Below, in pieces: positions 53,269 through 62,999 of a stretch of DNA of 64,000 bases (the first letter of the stretch is position 1; the number at the start of each line of letters is the position of its first letter). The position numbers were made by a program, and so were the translations under genes. The notes beneath the pieces are model-generated. The model was given only the letters and a program-made list of their open reading frames with translations, made no database searches and was not told where the DNA came from. Source of the DNA: Streptomyces monashensis (GTDB taxonomy: Bacteria > Actinomycetota > Actinomycetes > Streptomycetales > Streptomycetaceae); assembly GCF_001866665.1 (NCBI RefSeq), contig NZ_MLYO01000065.1, positions 57,633 to 121,632 on the forward strand, given 5' to 3'.

Positions 53269-54627
53269 ATGAAACACGCTGCACGTCACAGATGGGTGGC
53301 ATTCGTGCTGCCGACCGCGGCCCTGGCCGCCGCAGTCCCGTTTGTCATCCCCTCACTCGCGGGCGCCTCTCCTACGCCGGCCACACAGGCAGCCACGCGG
53401 ATCGACGAACGCCAGCAGGTCCTCGACGCCATTGCCGGCCGGATCACCGAAGGGCTCTCCGAGTCCGGCCGGGCGCGCATACCCGGCTTCGCCGAGGTGG
53501 AGGTCGACCCCGACCATAACCACCTGCGCCTGTACTGGAAAGGCGCACCGCCCCAGCGGGTCAAGAGTATCCTCGCCCACCTCCCCCACGGAGTGACCGC
53601 CGAGGTCGACCCTGCCCGCTATTCCAGGGCCGAACTTCACGCGGCCCGCGTGAAGTTGCTGAACAGCCTGGCCTCCATGAAGCTGCGAGTCGAGGGGACG
53701 GCGGACCCTGTCCGCGTCACCAGCATCGCACCGGCGGTGGACGGCAGCGGCCTGGAGGTCGGCTACGACAACGCCGCCCGCACGGCGAGCAGTCTCCTGA
53801 CGAGCGGACACGGCAAGACGTTGCAGCAGGTCGCCACGGCAGCCGGCCGCCTGTCGGGAGTGCACGTCGCCGCGATCCACCGGCTGCAGAGCGTGGATCT
53901 GTCCTCCCGGCAGCAGGACAGCTCCCCCTGGACCGGAGCCTCGGCGCTGAAAAACCCACTCGGCGGCATCTGCTCCGGCTCTTACGGCGTGAAGAACGCC
54001 CAAGGCCAGTACATGCTGACGTCGGCCTACCACTGCGGCCCCGGCCCTGAAGGCCAGTGGACCACCTGGTGGGGCGGCGACCTCATCGGCACCACCGACG
54101 CCACCCAGCGCTCCCCGCAAGACGACGTGGTCGGCATCAAGCTGCCCTCACAGCGCGTCAGCGGCCGGCTCTACGACGGCCCCGCAAGCCGCACCGACGG
54201 CTACGCCAAGCCCGTCATAGGCTGGGGGCACAACAACGTCGGCGACTACGTGTGCACCGACGGCGCCAACGGCGGCGTGCACTGCGGTGTGCGCATTGCC
54301 CAGACCGACATCGGCGTCACCGGGCCCAACGGCATCTACCGCCCCGACGTCGACCTCGCCTACGCCACCTCCGCCACGCCTGGCGGCGTCGCAGCCGTCA
54401 ACGGCGACAGCGGCGGCCCGGTCTTCGCCAGCGTCCGCAACCACACAGCCGATGAGGCACGCGGAATCATCACCGCCCTCGACCGGACCATCACCTGCCC
54501 GCCTGCGTACAACCCCGGCACCGTCCTCGACGGTCAGCGCAGGACGCCCTGGTGCCTGGCCGGCGTCTACTACGTACCCATCGGAAAGACCCTCAACGAC
54601 ATGCACTGGACCCTCGTCACCGGGTGA
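53269..54627 (+). CDS. Secreted S1 family peptidase with long propeptide
   Basis: A 452-residue pre-pro-protease. The signal peptide is residues 1-36 (MKHAARHRW, then the hydrophobic VAFVLPTAALAAAVPFVIPS). A propeptide of about 185 residues follows, then a trypsin-fold domain. The catalytic His is in TSAYHCG, where the family usually has AAHC, and Ser is in NGDSGGPVFA. DVVGIKL or PDVDLAYA supplies Asp. Cysteine pairs suggest disulfides. The in-frame ATG at 53227 is a possible start, but its AGGAG is only one base away. It is a paralogue of the peptidase at 56075. Confidence 0.85.
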   Translation: MKHAARHRWVAFVLPTAALAAAVPFVIPSLAGASPTPATQAATRIDERQQVLDAIAGRITEGLSESGRARIPGFAEVEVDPDHNHLRLYWKGAPPQRVKSILAHLPHGVTAEVDPARYSRAELHAARVKLLNSLASMKLRVEGTADPVRVTSIAPAVDGSGLEVGYDNAARTASSLLTSGHGKTLQQVATAAGRLSGVHVAAIHRLQSVDLSSRQQDSSPWTGASALKNPLGGICSGSYGVKNAQGQYMLTSAYHCGPGPEGQWTTWWGGDLIGTTDATQRSPQDDVVGIKLPSQRVSGRLYDGPASRTDGYAKPVIGWGHNNVGDYVCTDGANGGVHCGVRIAQTDIGVTGPNGIYRPDVDLAYATSATPGGVAAVNGDSGGPVFASVRNHTADEARGIITALDRTITCPPAYNPGTVLDGQRRTPWCLAGVYYVPIGKTLNDMHWTLVTG

Positions 54628-54666
54628 CCCTTCACAGGCCCAGAGCCGCAGCGGGGCCGAAAACGA

Positions 54667-54699
54667 GACAGCCGACACCGACCGCAGCGGCCGGCTGTC
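54667..54699 (+). terminator. Hairpin after first S1 peptidase
   Basis: GACAGCCG and CGGCTGTC form an 8-bp stem with a 17-base loop about 40 bases after the stop codon. It is a modest candidate terminator. Confidence 0.4.
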
Positions 54700-54903
54700 C
54701 GTCCCGGCCCGAGCACCGCTGAAGTCCAGCACCCCACGCGACCCGGCCGCCTCGGCCGCCTTCATCAGCGTGGCCTCCACCCCGAGCCGAACACCGGCGG
54801 CCCGGTGTGGAGGCCGCCCTCATCGAGGCGGGAAGCCGAGGGAGGGCGGGAAGGCGAGTTCGCAATCCGTCAAGCGAAGAGGTCGGCTCGGCCATCCGTC
54901 TGG

Positions 54904-55914
54904 TCAGGTCCGGTGCGGCGGCACCCACACGGTGACGTCGAACAAGATCTCGCGTGGCGCGCCGGACGCCGTACGCAGCACGGCTTTCACCCGGAGCTCG
55001 GCCACGCGACGGGCGGCTGTGAGCGCGCACACGACCTGTCCGGGACGGATGCCTTTACCGGCGAGCGTCACTCCGTAGTCCTGCTCGCGTGCGCACGGCC
55101 AGAAGCCGTCGGGACGACCCGGCGGGAGCACGGCGATGTCGTTGTCCGCCACGCCGTGCAGGGCGTGGTCCTGGGCGCCGAACCAGATGTCTGCCGTGGC
55201 GGGTCCCGGCTCGGGCCGTACATCCCAGTCCGCGGCCATCGAGTCAAGGTCGGCCACCTGCCCGGGCCTCAGGGTCAGCGTGTCGCGCCGGCGCACGGGG
55301 GCAGGCGCACCCTCTGGCAGGGCGGCGGCCGCGTGCGGCGACGCCGATCCGGCGGACACCGTTGGCCGAGCGCCGGACGCCCCGCTCAGCCCCGCCAGCA
55401 GCGCGGCGAGCAGCACTGCGGCGGCTACCGCCCAGGCCAGTCGGCCGGCCCGCGCCACCCGTCGCCAGAGCGCCGTCAGCGGACGGCGGCCAACGGCGGG
55501 CCGATCGGAGACACCGGTTACGGGGACGGGTTTCGGCTCCCGGGCGGCTTCCGACGCCGGGGTGGCCTCCCACGGCGAGGTCGGCGGCGCAGCCGGAGGC
55601 AGTATGGCGGGTGGTTCCCCGTCGGTTGCGGGCCGGAGCTGCTCCCACCGCCGGCGCCACAGCTCCAACTCCCCGCCGCACGCGGTCACATAGCCGGAGA
55701 CCACCTGCCAGCTCGGCCAACGCCTGCCCCGAGCGGCCTCCGACAGCGCGCTCGCCGAAACGTAGGCCAGGCGGCTCATGTCCCGGTAAGCGGGCCTGCC
55801 GGCCTGCTCGCGCAGCTTGCGCAGTTCGATGGCGAACACCGCGACCGGACCCTCGTGTGCGCTCACCGGTAACTCGGGCCGCCCCCGTCTGCTATTGCCC
55901 GTTCCTTCCGTCAA
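54904..55914 (-). CDS. HTH-membrane protein (XRE-type domain, one TM, extracellular domain)
   Basis: A 336-residue protein. An XRE-like helix-turn-helix occupies residues about 25-95 (FAIELRKLREQAGRPAYRDM, AYVSASALSEAARGRRWPSW). A Pro/Ala-rich linker follows, then a single transmembrane helix (about 168-190, AWAVAAAVLLAALLAGLSGA) and a C-terminal extracytoplasmic domain (LTLRPGQVADLDSMAADWDV, VCALTAARRVAELRVKAVL). Actinobacteria often have many such sensors. It lies between the two secreted peptidases, opposite strand to both, and could sense an outside signal for their control (inference). Confidence 0.85.
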   Translation of the reverse strand: MTEGTGNSRRGRPELPVSAHEGPVAVFAIELRKLREQAGRPAYRDMSRLAYVSASALSEAARGRRWPSWQVVSGYVTACGGELELWRRRWEQLRPATDGEPPAILPPAAPPTSPWEATPASEAAREPKPVPVTGVSDRPAVGRRPLTALWRRVARAGRLAWAVAAAVLLAALLAGLSGASGARPTVSAGSASPHAAAALPEGAPAPVRRRDTLTLRPGQVADLDSMAADWDVRPEPGPATADIWFGAQDHALHGVADNDIAVLPPGRPDGFWPCAREQDYGVTLAGKGIRPGQVVCALTAARRVAELRVKAVLRTASGAPREILFDVTVWVPPHRT

Positions 55915-56074
55915 ACCCGCCTGCTCCCCTGTGAGTTCGGATGTGCGTTCTCAGGGTGCTCCTGAATTGACCACGGTCAAATCGTCGGAAGCGGGAGGCT
56001 GGTGGTCAAATGCGCCAGGCAGTGGAATCACCGGCGTCCCCCGTACACACAGCGGATGAACAGATTGGACGCGC

Positions 56075-57436
56075 ATGCGCACTTCACCCCTGCCGTCACG
56101 CGCGCGACTGCCACGACCGTTCGTAAGCGCGGCAGCACTTTGCACCGCACTGGCCCTCGGAACCGCCGCCCCCGCTCCCGCCTCCGCGAGCGCCGACGGA
56201 ACATCGGCGAGACCCCGTCCGATGGCCGAAGCCGCCGTGACGCAGCTGTCAGCGGAAGACCTCGGCGCGCGCCAGCAGCCCCTGCTCGACGCCATGCAGC
56301 GGATTCAGGATCTGGCCGGCCCGCAGACGAGGCTCGGCGAGGCCGGCTACTCCGGTGCCGAGATCTCCGTACCGCGGTGGACCGTCACCCTCTACTGGCA
56401 CGGAGCACGGCCGGCCGTGCTGACGTCCCTGGTACGGCGACTCGGCCGGACCGTCCCGGTAGAGGTGGTGAGCGCCGGCTACAGCGAGCGGTCGCTGCTG
56501 ACGGAAACTCGGCGGATCGCCGTCCGGCTGCGGGCCCTGCGGGCGGCTGGGATCAGCGTCACCCAGGTCGGTCCGAGAGCGGACGGAAGCGGCGTACAGG
56601 TGGGCGTCGACTTCGCCGCCTCGCACGCCCACGCCCGCCCGAACGGCTCGATGCAGGAGCGGATCCCGGCCGCGGCCCGCCTGATCGCTAGCCACGCTCC
56701 CGGGTCTGTCCCGGTGACCGTCTTCGACGGGCGGTCGAACGCGTCGGCGGCCGGCAACCGCATATCCGACGTGTCCCCGTACAAGGGCGGCGCACGCATC
56801 GTGCGGGCGGGGAACGTGATCTGCAGCACCGGCTTCGGCGTCGTCAGCGGCAACACGCACTACATGCTCTTCGCGGCGCACTGTGGAGGCATCAACACCT
56901 CCTGGCAAGTCGGGGACTTCTACGCCTCCGGCGGCAAGGCGATGGGGCTGGAAACCGTCCGCGACCCCTCCTACGACACCGGACTGATCAAGGTCGACAA
57001 CAACCAGGCGACGATCTACGACAAGGGATACGACTCCTCCGTCACGGAGAAGGTCGTCGGGTCCCAGTCGGTGGTGAAGGGCACGTGGACCTGCCAGAAC
57101 GGAGCGACGAGCGGTGTCATCTGCAACACCGTGGTCGACGACGTACTTCAGACGGTGTCCTTCGACAACGGTGCGTTCACCGCGCAGGACGAGAACGTCG
57201 CCCACAACGCCAACACAAAGTTGCAGTCGAACGCAGGCGGTGACAGCGGTGGCCCGGTCTTCGTCAACACTGGCACCAAGGGACAGGTGAAGGCCGTGGG
57301 CACCGTCAGCGGTGGGTACGACAGCGTCTCCTGCGCCAAGAGCGACGACCCCGATGCCACGCCCGTCTGCTGGAACCACCTCGACTTCGCCGACCTCAAC
57401 TCAAACCTCAGCCGCTGGAGCGTGCACCTCTCCTGA
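56075..57436 (+). CDS. Secreted S1 family peptidase with long propeptide
   Basis: A 453-residue pre-pro-protease. Signal peptide: residues 1-40 (PRPFVSAAALCTALALGTAA). Propeptide: about 41-235. Peptidase domain: His in MLFAAHCGG, Asp in YDTGLIKVD, Ser in GGDSGGPVFVN. Four or more cysteines allow disulfides. It resembles alpha-lytic/streptogrisin-type enzymes that need the propeptide to fold. A good terminator follows. It is a paralogue of the peptidase at 53269, but with a canonical catalytic His motif. Confidence 0.92.
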   Translation: MRTSPLPSRARLPRPFVSAAALCTALALGTAAPAPASASADGTSARPRPMAEAAVTQLSAEDLGARQQPLLDAMQRIQDLAGPQTRLGEAGYSGAEISVPRWTVTLYWHGARPAVLTSLVRRLGRTVPVEVVSAGYSERSLLTETRRIAVRLRALRAAGISVTQVGPRADGSGVQVGVDFAASHAHARPNGSMQERIPAAARLIASHAPGSVPVTVFDGRSNASAAGNRISDVSPYKGGARIVRAGNVICSTGFGVVSGNTHYMLFAAHCGGINTSWQVGDFYASGGKAMGLETVRDPSYDTGLIKVDNNQATIYDKGYDSSVTEKVVGSQSVVKGTWTCQNGATSGVICNTVVDDVLQTVSFDNGAFTAQDENVAHNANTKLQSNAGGDSGGPVFVNTGTKGQVKAVGTVSGGYDSVSCAKSDDPDATPVCWNHLDFADLNSNLSRWSVHLS

Positions 57437-57883
57437 CTCCAGGAGCAGCCTCCGGCCCGCGGTCACCGGCCGGAGGCCCATGCCACTGCCCGGTGCCAGA
57501 ACGCGCCGTTCCTTGACCGTTTCCTGGCAGGTCTTGGTGTTGGTCCGAGTGATCAGTTGCCTGCCCAGCAGGCGCAGCTGGGTGGCGTGAGCCGGGAAGA
57601 CGGGCAGCAGGTCCAGCTGTCGGGTGGCCGGCTCGTAGTGCACCCGCTTGACCTTGCCGACCAGTTCGGGGGCGATGTCGGCCCAGCGGTCGATGACGCT
57701 GCCGGCAGCGGCCGGGGCCTCCCAGGCCCGCTCGGTCACCAGGTTGTCGATCGTCGCGGCGAACGTGATCGGGTCACAGCCACCGGTGCGCCGCGACGGC
57801 CGGGCGCGCCGGGTGGCAGCACCGCCTCCTGCCGCGTCGACGGGCCGGTTCTTCGCCGCCGCCTTGACGGCCTGGAGTGCCAC
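57401..57883 (-). pseudogene. DciA-like DUF721 protein, ends disturbed
   Basis: A 160-residue frame of the DUF721/DciA family (helicase-loader-related). Key parts are VALQAVKAAAKNRP near the N-terminus, LVTERAWEAPAAAGSVIDRW, ADIAPELVGKVKRVHYEPAT and AHATQLRLLGRQLITRTN. The C-terminal 30 residues are not family-like and run backwards through the terminator and end of the peptidase gene. In-frame similarity also extends a few residues upstream to about 57910, where an IS1380 fragment begins. It is likely a truncated copy carried by an element. Confidence 0.6.
57448..57477 (+). terminator. Hairpin terminator after second S1 peptidase
   Basis: GCCTCCGGCC and GGCCGGAGGC form a perfect 10-bp stem with a 10-base loop, starting 11 bases after the stop. 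Confidence 0.75.
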
Positions 57884-57904
57884 CCAGGCCAGGTCGGCCG
57901 CGCG

Positions 57905-58165
57905 GCTGGCCCTGGTCCAACTGCCGAAGAACTACCGGCGCGGGCGACAGACGCTGATCCGCTGCGACTGCGGCGGTGGCATGCATGAGTTCGTGGCCTG
58001 GCTCGCAGCCCGCGGGCGGTGGCTGTCGTACTCGGCCGGGATGACCAACACCGATGCCATCCACCAGGCCGTCTTGAAGATCCCGGCGTCGGCGTGGAAA
58101 CTGGCCGACGAGCCGGACGGCGAGATCGGTGACGGCGCCTGGGGTGAGTGTGCGCTGACCAACGG
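57905..58165 (+). pseudogene. IS1380-family transposase internal fragment
   Basis: The plus strand reads LVQLPKNYRRGRQTLIRCDC, GGGMHEFVAWLAARGRWLSY and SAWKLADEPDGEIGDGAWGE, matching the central DDE region of IS1380-type transposases. Cys replaces the Asp-Ser usually found in the RTDSAG motif. Both ends are missing. Confidence 0.7.
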
Positions 58166-58333
58166 TGGTGGGCCATTTTTCTCAGAGATGGTTGGCCACC
58201 GCGGTCCCGTCTTCGTCGCGGAGGAGGTTGCGAACCAGACCCCGCTCAAGTCGGCCGGGAAGCGCCGTCGTTCGGAGCCGGCCTGATCCGAGAGAAAGGT
58301 CCTGACCCGCCGGACGGGGCGGCTCAGCGGCAC

Positions 58334-58576
58334 CTAGGGGTGCTGGAACGTGACCTCCGGGTAGGCCCGGGAAGGGCCGTCGAGGAGGGGCCGCGGAATC
58401 CCCTTCAGCTGGAGGTCGAAGAAGTCGCCGACGTAGGCGCGGGTGATAGCCGCCGCACGCTCGGCGGCAATGGTCTCGCCCGGGAGGGGGGTGTCCGCGG
58501 TGCGGACAAGCCTCGCCTGGGGAACCCTGGAGGTAGGGGTGGCCGATCGTTGGCTCACGCCGAGTCGGCGCGCCAT
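58334..58576 (-). pseudogene. Alpha/beta hydrolase C-terminal fragment
   Basis: The minus strand reads RAAAITRAYVGDFFDLQLKG and LLDGPSRAYPEVTFQHP-stop, matching the end of chlorophyllase/PAF-acetylhydrolase-like alpha/beta hydrolases (DGPSxxYPEV tail). The nucleophile and N-terminal parts are missing; the upstream sequence belongs to an SDR remnant. Confidence 0.55.
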
Positions 58577-58633
58577 TTGTCAGCGGCAATGCAGAAAGAC
58601 CCGAAACCGACAAGGCGGACGCCGCCTCGCTGT

Positions 58634-58786
58634 TCACGTGCCCGGAAACAGGGGCCCGTCCGCCATGAGACCGCCGTCGACCCGGAGAGGATGTGCCCGG
58701 TGACGTAGCGCGCCTTGTCGGAACCCAGGTAACGGAAAGCCCCGGCGATCTCTTCCCGGACACCGCCGCCTTGGTGATGCGGAGGT
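58634..58786 (-). pseudogene. Short-chain dehydrogenase C-terminal fragment
   Basis: The minus strand reads EEIAGAFRYLGSDKARYVTG and, after a one-base shift, VDGGLMADGPLFPGT-stop. This is the C-terminal signature of FabG-type short-chain dehydrogenases. The rest of the gene is absent. Confidence 0.65.
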
Positions 58787-59079
58787 CGTGACGGTGTGCC
58801 CGCGGCAGGCGGGGGGTGGCCAGCGTCCGGTCGAGGCGGGGGTGGAGATGGAGCGGGTTTCCGACCTGGCGCAGGCGGTGGTGGCCGATGGTGGGGCCAA
58901 GCCCTGCGAAGCGGCCTTGGCGGCCCTGCCGCAGTGCCGTCCAGGCGGAATTGTGCGTTCCGTGCGCCACCGCAAAACCACTGGGCCAGAGGTGCAAAGA
59001 TCCACACAATGATGCGAGTGCTCCCCACGCCCGTGCAGGGCGCACCGCCTGATTCCCGCATACCTCATGGAGTTCATAC

Positions 59080-59982
59080 GTGACCCAGATCTCCCGGCGT
59101 GCACGCGCACTGACGCGTCTCGTCACCTCGGCGATCGCCGTCGCCCTGGTCGGTACCGGCACCGGCACCGCACTGGCCGACGCCCCTGCGACGACCGGTC
59201 CGGCGAAGAACGTCGCCCGAGGCGCCACCGCAGCCGGGCAGCGCAAGCCCACCCCCGCCGCGCCGTCCTTCTTCCTCTCCGGGATCCTGCCGTCGGGCCA
59301 GATGTACGTCTACATGCAAGACGGTAAGGGCGGCTTCGACGACCGGTCGGGCGCCTACGTCTGGCCGCACTTCAGGTACGGGGCGTCGGTCGACCCCGAT
59401 CTGACCGGCTACCAGGACGGCGCGTACCACGTCATGGACGACGGCACGCTCAATCTCTGGCGCAGCGGGACCCTCAAGAAAGTGGCCGCCGGCTGGGGTG
59501 AGTACAACGTCGTCTTCTCCCCCGGCACCCTGGGCGGTGCCAAGCACCCCGACCTGCTGGCCCGCGACAAGCAGGGTGTCCTCTGGCGCTTCCAGACCCG
59601 GGCGGACGGCACGCTGGCACCGCACGTCAAGGTCGGCCCCGGCTGGGACCAGTTCACTCAGATCACCGGCCAGGGCGACCTGACGGGCGACGGTAGGCCG
59701 GACATCCTCGCCCGGGACAAACAGGGCGTCCTCTGGCTGTACAAGGGCACGGGCGATCCGCGGAAGCCCTTCGCGTCCCGCGTGAAGGTGGGTTCCGGCT
59801 GGAACCAGTTCAACAAGTTGGTGGCCACGGGGGACGTCGACGGCGACGGCCACAGCGATCTGCTCGCCCGCGATCTCCAGGGCAACCTGTGGCTGTTCAG
59901 GGGGACGGGCAGGACGGCCGCGCCCTTCAGGTCCCAGGTCAAGATCGGCACCGGCTTCAATCAGTACCGCGACCTCTTCTAA
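59080..59982 (+). CDS. Secreted FG-GAP/VCBS-type repeat protein
   Basis: A 300-residue exported protein. A signal peptide (SRRARALTRLVTSAIAVALV, cleavage near ALADAPA) is followed by a beta-propeller-like region with at least three repeats of the form LLARDKQGVLWRF / ILARDKQGVLWLYKG / LLARDLQGNLWLFRG, alternating with D-x-D-G-D-G calcium-type loops (LTGDGRPD, VDGDGHSD). Such repeats bind calcium and mediate surface or polymer contacts. GTG start at 59080 follows TGGAG. A strong terminator follows. Confidence 0.88.
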   Translation: MTQISRRARALTRLVTSAIAVALVGTGTGTALADAPATTGPAKNVARGATAAGQRKPTPAAPSFFLSGILPSGQMYVYMQDGKGGFDDRSGAYVWPHFRYGASVDPDLTGYQDGAYHVMDDGTLNLWRSGTLKKVAAGWGEYNVVFSPGTLGGAKHPDLLARDKQGVLWRFQTRADGTLAPHVKVGPGWDQFTQITGQGDLTGDGRPDILARDKQGVLWLYKGTGDPRKPFASRVKVGSGWNQFNKLVATGDVDGDGHSDLLARDLQGNLWLFRGTGRTAAPFRSQVKIGTGFNQYRDLF

Positions 59983-59986
59983 CGCC

Positions 59987-60017
59987 CCGTGCAGGGGCCT
60001 GACGGGCCTCTGCACGG
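59987..60017 (+). terminator. Hairpin terminator after the FG-GAP protein
   Basis: CCGTGCAGGGGCC pairs with GGCCTCTGCACGG, 13 bp with one mismatch and a 5-base loop, 4 bases after the stop codon. Confidence 0.8.
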
Positions 60018-60084
60018 ATTCCCGCGAGCGCTTCCGTGGCTCCGAGCCCAACCCCAGCAGCGCGGCCTCCACGGACCGGCGGGC

Positions 60085-60331
60085 GCTTGGGGCGGCAGAC
60101 CTCGACGACGCGTTCACCAGCGTCTTCCAGGAAATCGGCGTGGCCGGCGCCGTAACTGCCGGTTCCTTCGAGTGCCCAGCAGCGGCGGCCGGGTACGTGC
60201 TGGCGGGCGGACTCCAGCAGGCGTCGGTCTCCCAGGACGGCGCCTATGGGGCTGACGGCCGCTGCGGCGAGGGTGTCGCGGTGGGTGTCGACTCCGATGA
60301 CGCCGTCGACGTGTTCTGCAAGCATGGTCAC
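60085..60331 (-). pseudogene. IS110-family transposase N-terminal fragment
   Basis: The minus strand opens with VIGVDTHRDTLAAAAVSPIG and continues VPGRRCWALEGTGSYGAGHA and GERVVEVCRPKRPPVRGG, the N-terminal DEDD domain of IS110-type transposases. About 15 residues before LLESARQHV are missing, and homology ends near 60085. The rest is gone. Confidence 0.75.
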
Positions 60332-60854
60332 GCGGTTGTTCTCCTCCGGGCGGACGGGCCGTGGTCGACGTCGGCCTGGGTGGAGTCACTACCTGGCGGA
60401 ACGGTGATGAGTCACGCCGGAAGGCGGACAAGCTGCTGATCAAGCCAACGGGTGGGCCAGGCCGGCGCTCGCGTCCGGCAGACATCTCGGAGGCACGGCA
60501 GCGCCTGATGGGGCGCCAGTTATCTGACGAGTCATGCCCGATCACGAGCGCCGAGCCTGGCAGCAACCCATCCTGGGCCGCAGAAGAACTCTCACAGTTA
60601 TCTTCTTCGCGGTCCTGCAAGGGGACCACTGGCCTCCCGGCCCGGCATGGCTGTTCCCCCCTGCCGAACGCATGACCTGGGGGTGGTGTCACCGGGCTCA
60701 AGAGACGCTGTTGGAGACGCCGATGAGAGGAATGACGGGGCGGCACGCGCGCGCCTCCAAGCCGTCAGCCGTCCCGATCCAAACAGCCTCCAACGCCCGC
60801 CCCTCAACGGCGAACCGGGCCTGCAGAGTGCGCACTGCGGTGAGTGCGGGATAG
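60332..60854. other. Gap without a recognised gene
   Basis: About 520 bases between an IS110 and an IS21 remnant. No convincing coding frame, RNA gene or repeat is seen. Confidence 0.4.
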
Positions 60855-61145
60855 GTGTGTCCACCCCTGCCCGCCGTTCGGAGACGAGTTCGTCGAGGTC
60901 GCCCGCCTGGGCCTCGGCGAGCTGACGCATGGCTGAGTCATCGAGGATGGGTCGGACGGGTTCGCGGATCCGTTTCTCCCAGGTGCGGTCGCCGTGACCG
61001 CCGGCGAGGTCGGCGAGGATGCGGCTGGTTTCGGCGAAGCGGACGTGGGCGCCCTGGCGGACGGTGAGGTGGCCGAGGGCCGGAGCGATGTGGGTGTTGG
61101 CCTCAAGAACCGGCTCGCTGTCATCGAACGAGACCGCGACGACGC
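60855..61145 (-). pseudogene. IstB-like ATPase (IS21 helper) internal fragment
   Basis: The minus strand reads LGHLTVRQGAHVRFAETSRI, LADLAGGHGDRTWEKRIREP and ILDDSAMRQLAEAQAGDLDE, matching the middle of IstB including the Walker B-like LDD. Walker A is missing and the C-terminal end is lost. It is a second, distinct IS21-type remnant besides that at 48808. Confidence 0.7.
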
Positions 61146-61548
61146 AGCCTGAGCCACCACCGCGTCAGATCCGTCATCCGAAGCAAAGATCAACGTTCTT
61201 GTCGATGCACACATGAAGCACGGCTGAAAGGGCAGTTCGCCGAGTTGAAGGACGGCCCGAACACGCCCGCCCCGGCAGACGGACGCGTATGACATGCCGC
61301 TTGGCCCCTGTCGGCTCCCAAGACCAGGAAGCTGCGCCCCCTGGCCCTCCCGCACACGGCATGATCTCCCCCCGGCCACGACGCCATCCGAGCCGAACCG
61401 ACGGTTCACATGACGGTCAGGCTCACCGTCCCACCGACGACAGCTCCGCACTGCGTACTGAATTCACACCTGGCGATTATCGGTTTTTATACGCGATCAG
61501 GTTAAATCCTCAGTGGATCATGGTCATGAGGCAACAGGGGTCGGCGCA
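61146..61548. other. Gap without a recognised gene
   Basis: About 400 bases before the deacetylase lipoprotein. The last 100 bases are notably AT-richer (GATTATCGGTTTTTATACGC near 61476), so a promoter for the downstream gene is likely here. Confidence 0.4.
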
Positions 61549-62415
61549 ATGCAGCGGTATACGGGTCGGGGCCGGTGGTACCGGCCGGTGACGGGAACGG
61601 TCGCAGCAGTCCTGGCGATCGGCGGGTGCAGCTCGAGCAGCGGCAGCGGAACCAGTCATGCCGCTGCCACCTCTGCCTCGCCCAGCGTCGCCGCCAGCAC
61701 CGCGGCCAGTGCTCGTGACACCGCGCTCTGGCACAAGTGGGGCCTGTCCCCGCTGCCGGCCCCTCCGCAGCCGCCGGCCGACAAGCCGGTGAAACTATCC
61801 GCCACCGGAGCCGTCCCGGTCTTCACTCACCTCCCGACGTCGCAGAAGGTCGTCTTCATCACCGTGGACGACGGACAGGAGAAGGATCCGAAGTTCATCG
61901 AGATGATGCGGGATCTGCAGATCCCGATCACCATGTTCTTGATGAACGACGCCATCAAGCCGGACTACGCGTACTTCAGATCCCTGCAGGCGCTCGGCAA
62001 CCACATCCAGAACCACACCTTGCACCACCCCGTCATGAGCACCATCCCCCTGGCCCGCCAGAAGGAGGAGGTGTGCGGTGACCAGAAGATCCTCACCAAG
62101 GAATACGGCACCGCACCGCTGCTGTTCCGCCCGCCGTACGGCGCGTACAACAGCAACACCAAAATCGCGGTAGGCGAGTGCGGACCGCGTGCGATCGTGT
62201 GGTGGCGAGAATCCATGCAGATCCGCAACATGCAGTACCAGGCAGGGGACAAGAAGCTGCATGACGGTGACATCATCCTGGCCCACTTCCGCGGGCCTGG
62301 CGAACTCAAAGGTGCCACGATGACACAGATGTTCGCCAACCTGCTCAGGCGCATCCAAGAGCAGGGATTCACCGTAGCGCGCCTGGAAGACTACATCCAG
62401 TCACCAGCCGGATGA
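61549..62415 (+). CDS. Polysaccharide deacetylase (NodB-type) lipoprotein
   Basis: A 288-residue exported protein. The N-terminus has a signal with lipobox AIGGC, then a Ser/Ala-rich linker. The NodB domain (about residues 95-285) shows VVFITVDDGQ (metal Asp pair), NHTLHHPVMS (metal His pair) and LFRPPYGAYN. It probably removes N-acetyl or O-acetyl groups from cell-wall or environmental polysaccharide. The ATG at 61549 gives a proper short lipoprotein n-region; an upstream ATG at 61513 is less likely. Confidence 0.88.
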   Translation: MQRYTGRGRWYRPVTGTVAAVLAIGGCSSSSGSGTSHAAATSASPSVAASTAASARDTALWHKWGLSPLPAPPQPPADKPVKLSATGAVPVFTHLPTSQKVVFITVDDGQEKDPKFIEMMRDLQIPITMFLMNDAIKPDYAYFRSLQALGNHIQNHTLHHPVMSTIPLARQKEEVCGDQKILTKEYGTAPLLFRPPYGAYNSNTKIAVGECGPRAIVWWRESMQIRNMQYQAGDKKLHDGDIILAHFRGPGELKGATMTQMFANLLRRIQEQGFTVARLEDYIQSPAG

Positions 62416-62999
62416 TCCCCGACAACTCAGCCACCCTTGGCCTGCCCGGCCGGGCAGGAAACGGAACCACAGCGGACGGGCGCCATCCGCCCGCAGCCCG
62501 GCGGATCAGCCGCCGAGGCAGTCGCGCCGACCTCGCGCGCATAGCCTCCACCAAGATCTGCAATGAGGAGGAGCGGCTGACCGTCCGCGCTGCATCCGGC
62601 ACGCGGCCAACAAGCTCGGTCCCGAACTGCCGCTATGCCTGCCCGGTGAGCCGCAGCAGTGCGGCCGGCCCGTGCGGCAACACGTCATCGCGTGATCGGC
62701 CCACCTGAAGGCGCTCTCTCACCACCTGATCGAGCCGGCGACGCCGTCCGAGGCACGCGGTGCGCACGCGGCGGCTGGCCCGATGTATCAGCGGCGCCTC
62801 GCCGAACTGCGGACGCTGAGCGCTCTGACATGCAGCCCTCAGTGAGCTGAACGTGCGCGCCCGTCTCGTCACCCTCGCCGGGGACGGGCCGCCGCAGAAC
62901 CCGCCCAACGGACACACCTCCCAGGCGCAACCGGCGGGCGGGAACGAAGAAACCCCAGCCAGGCTGAACCCATCGGCCGGGACTTCTTTGCATGCGGCA
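62416..62999. other. Gap without a recognised gene
   Basis: About 580 bases between the deacetylase and the cold-shock gene. A minus-strand frame at 62633-62917 looks protein-like but matches nothing I can name. An imperfect hairpin near 62950-62990 may end the cold-shock transcript. Confidence 0.4.

Noticed and set aside
60332..60854. Antisense or small-RNA gene between IS remnants
   Set aside because: No promoter-terminator pair or stable structure could be supported by eye.
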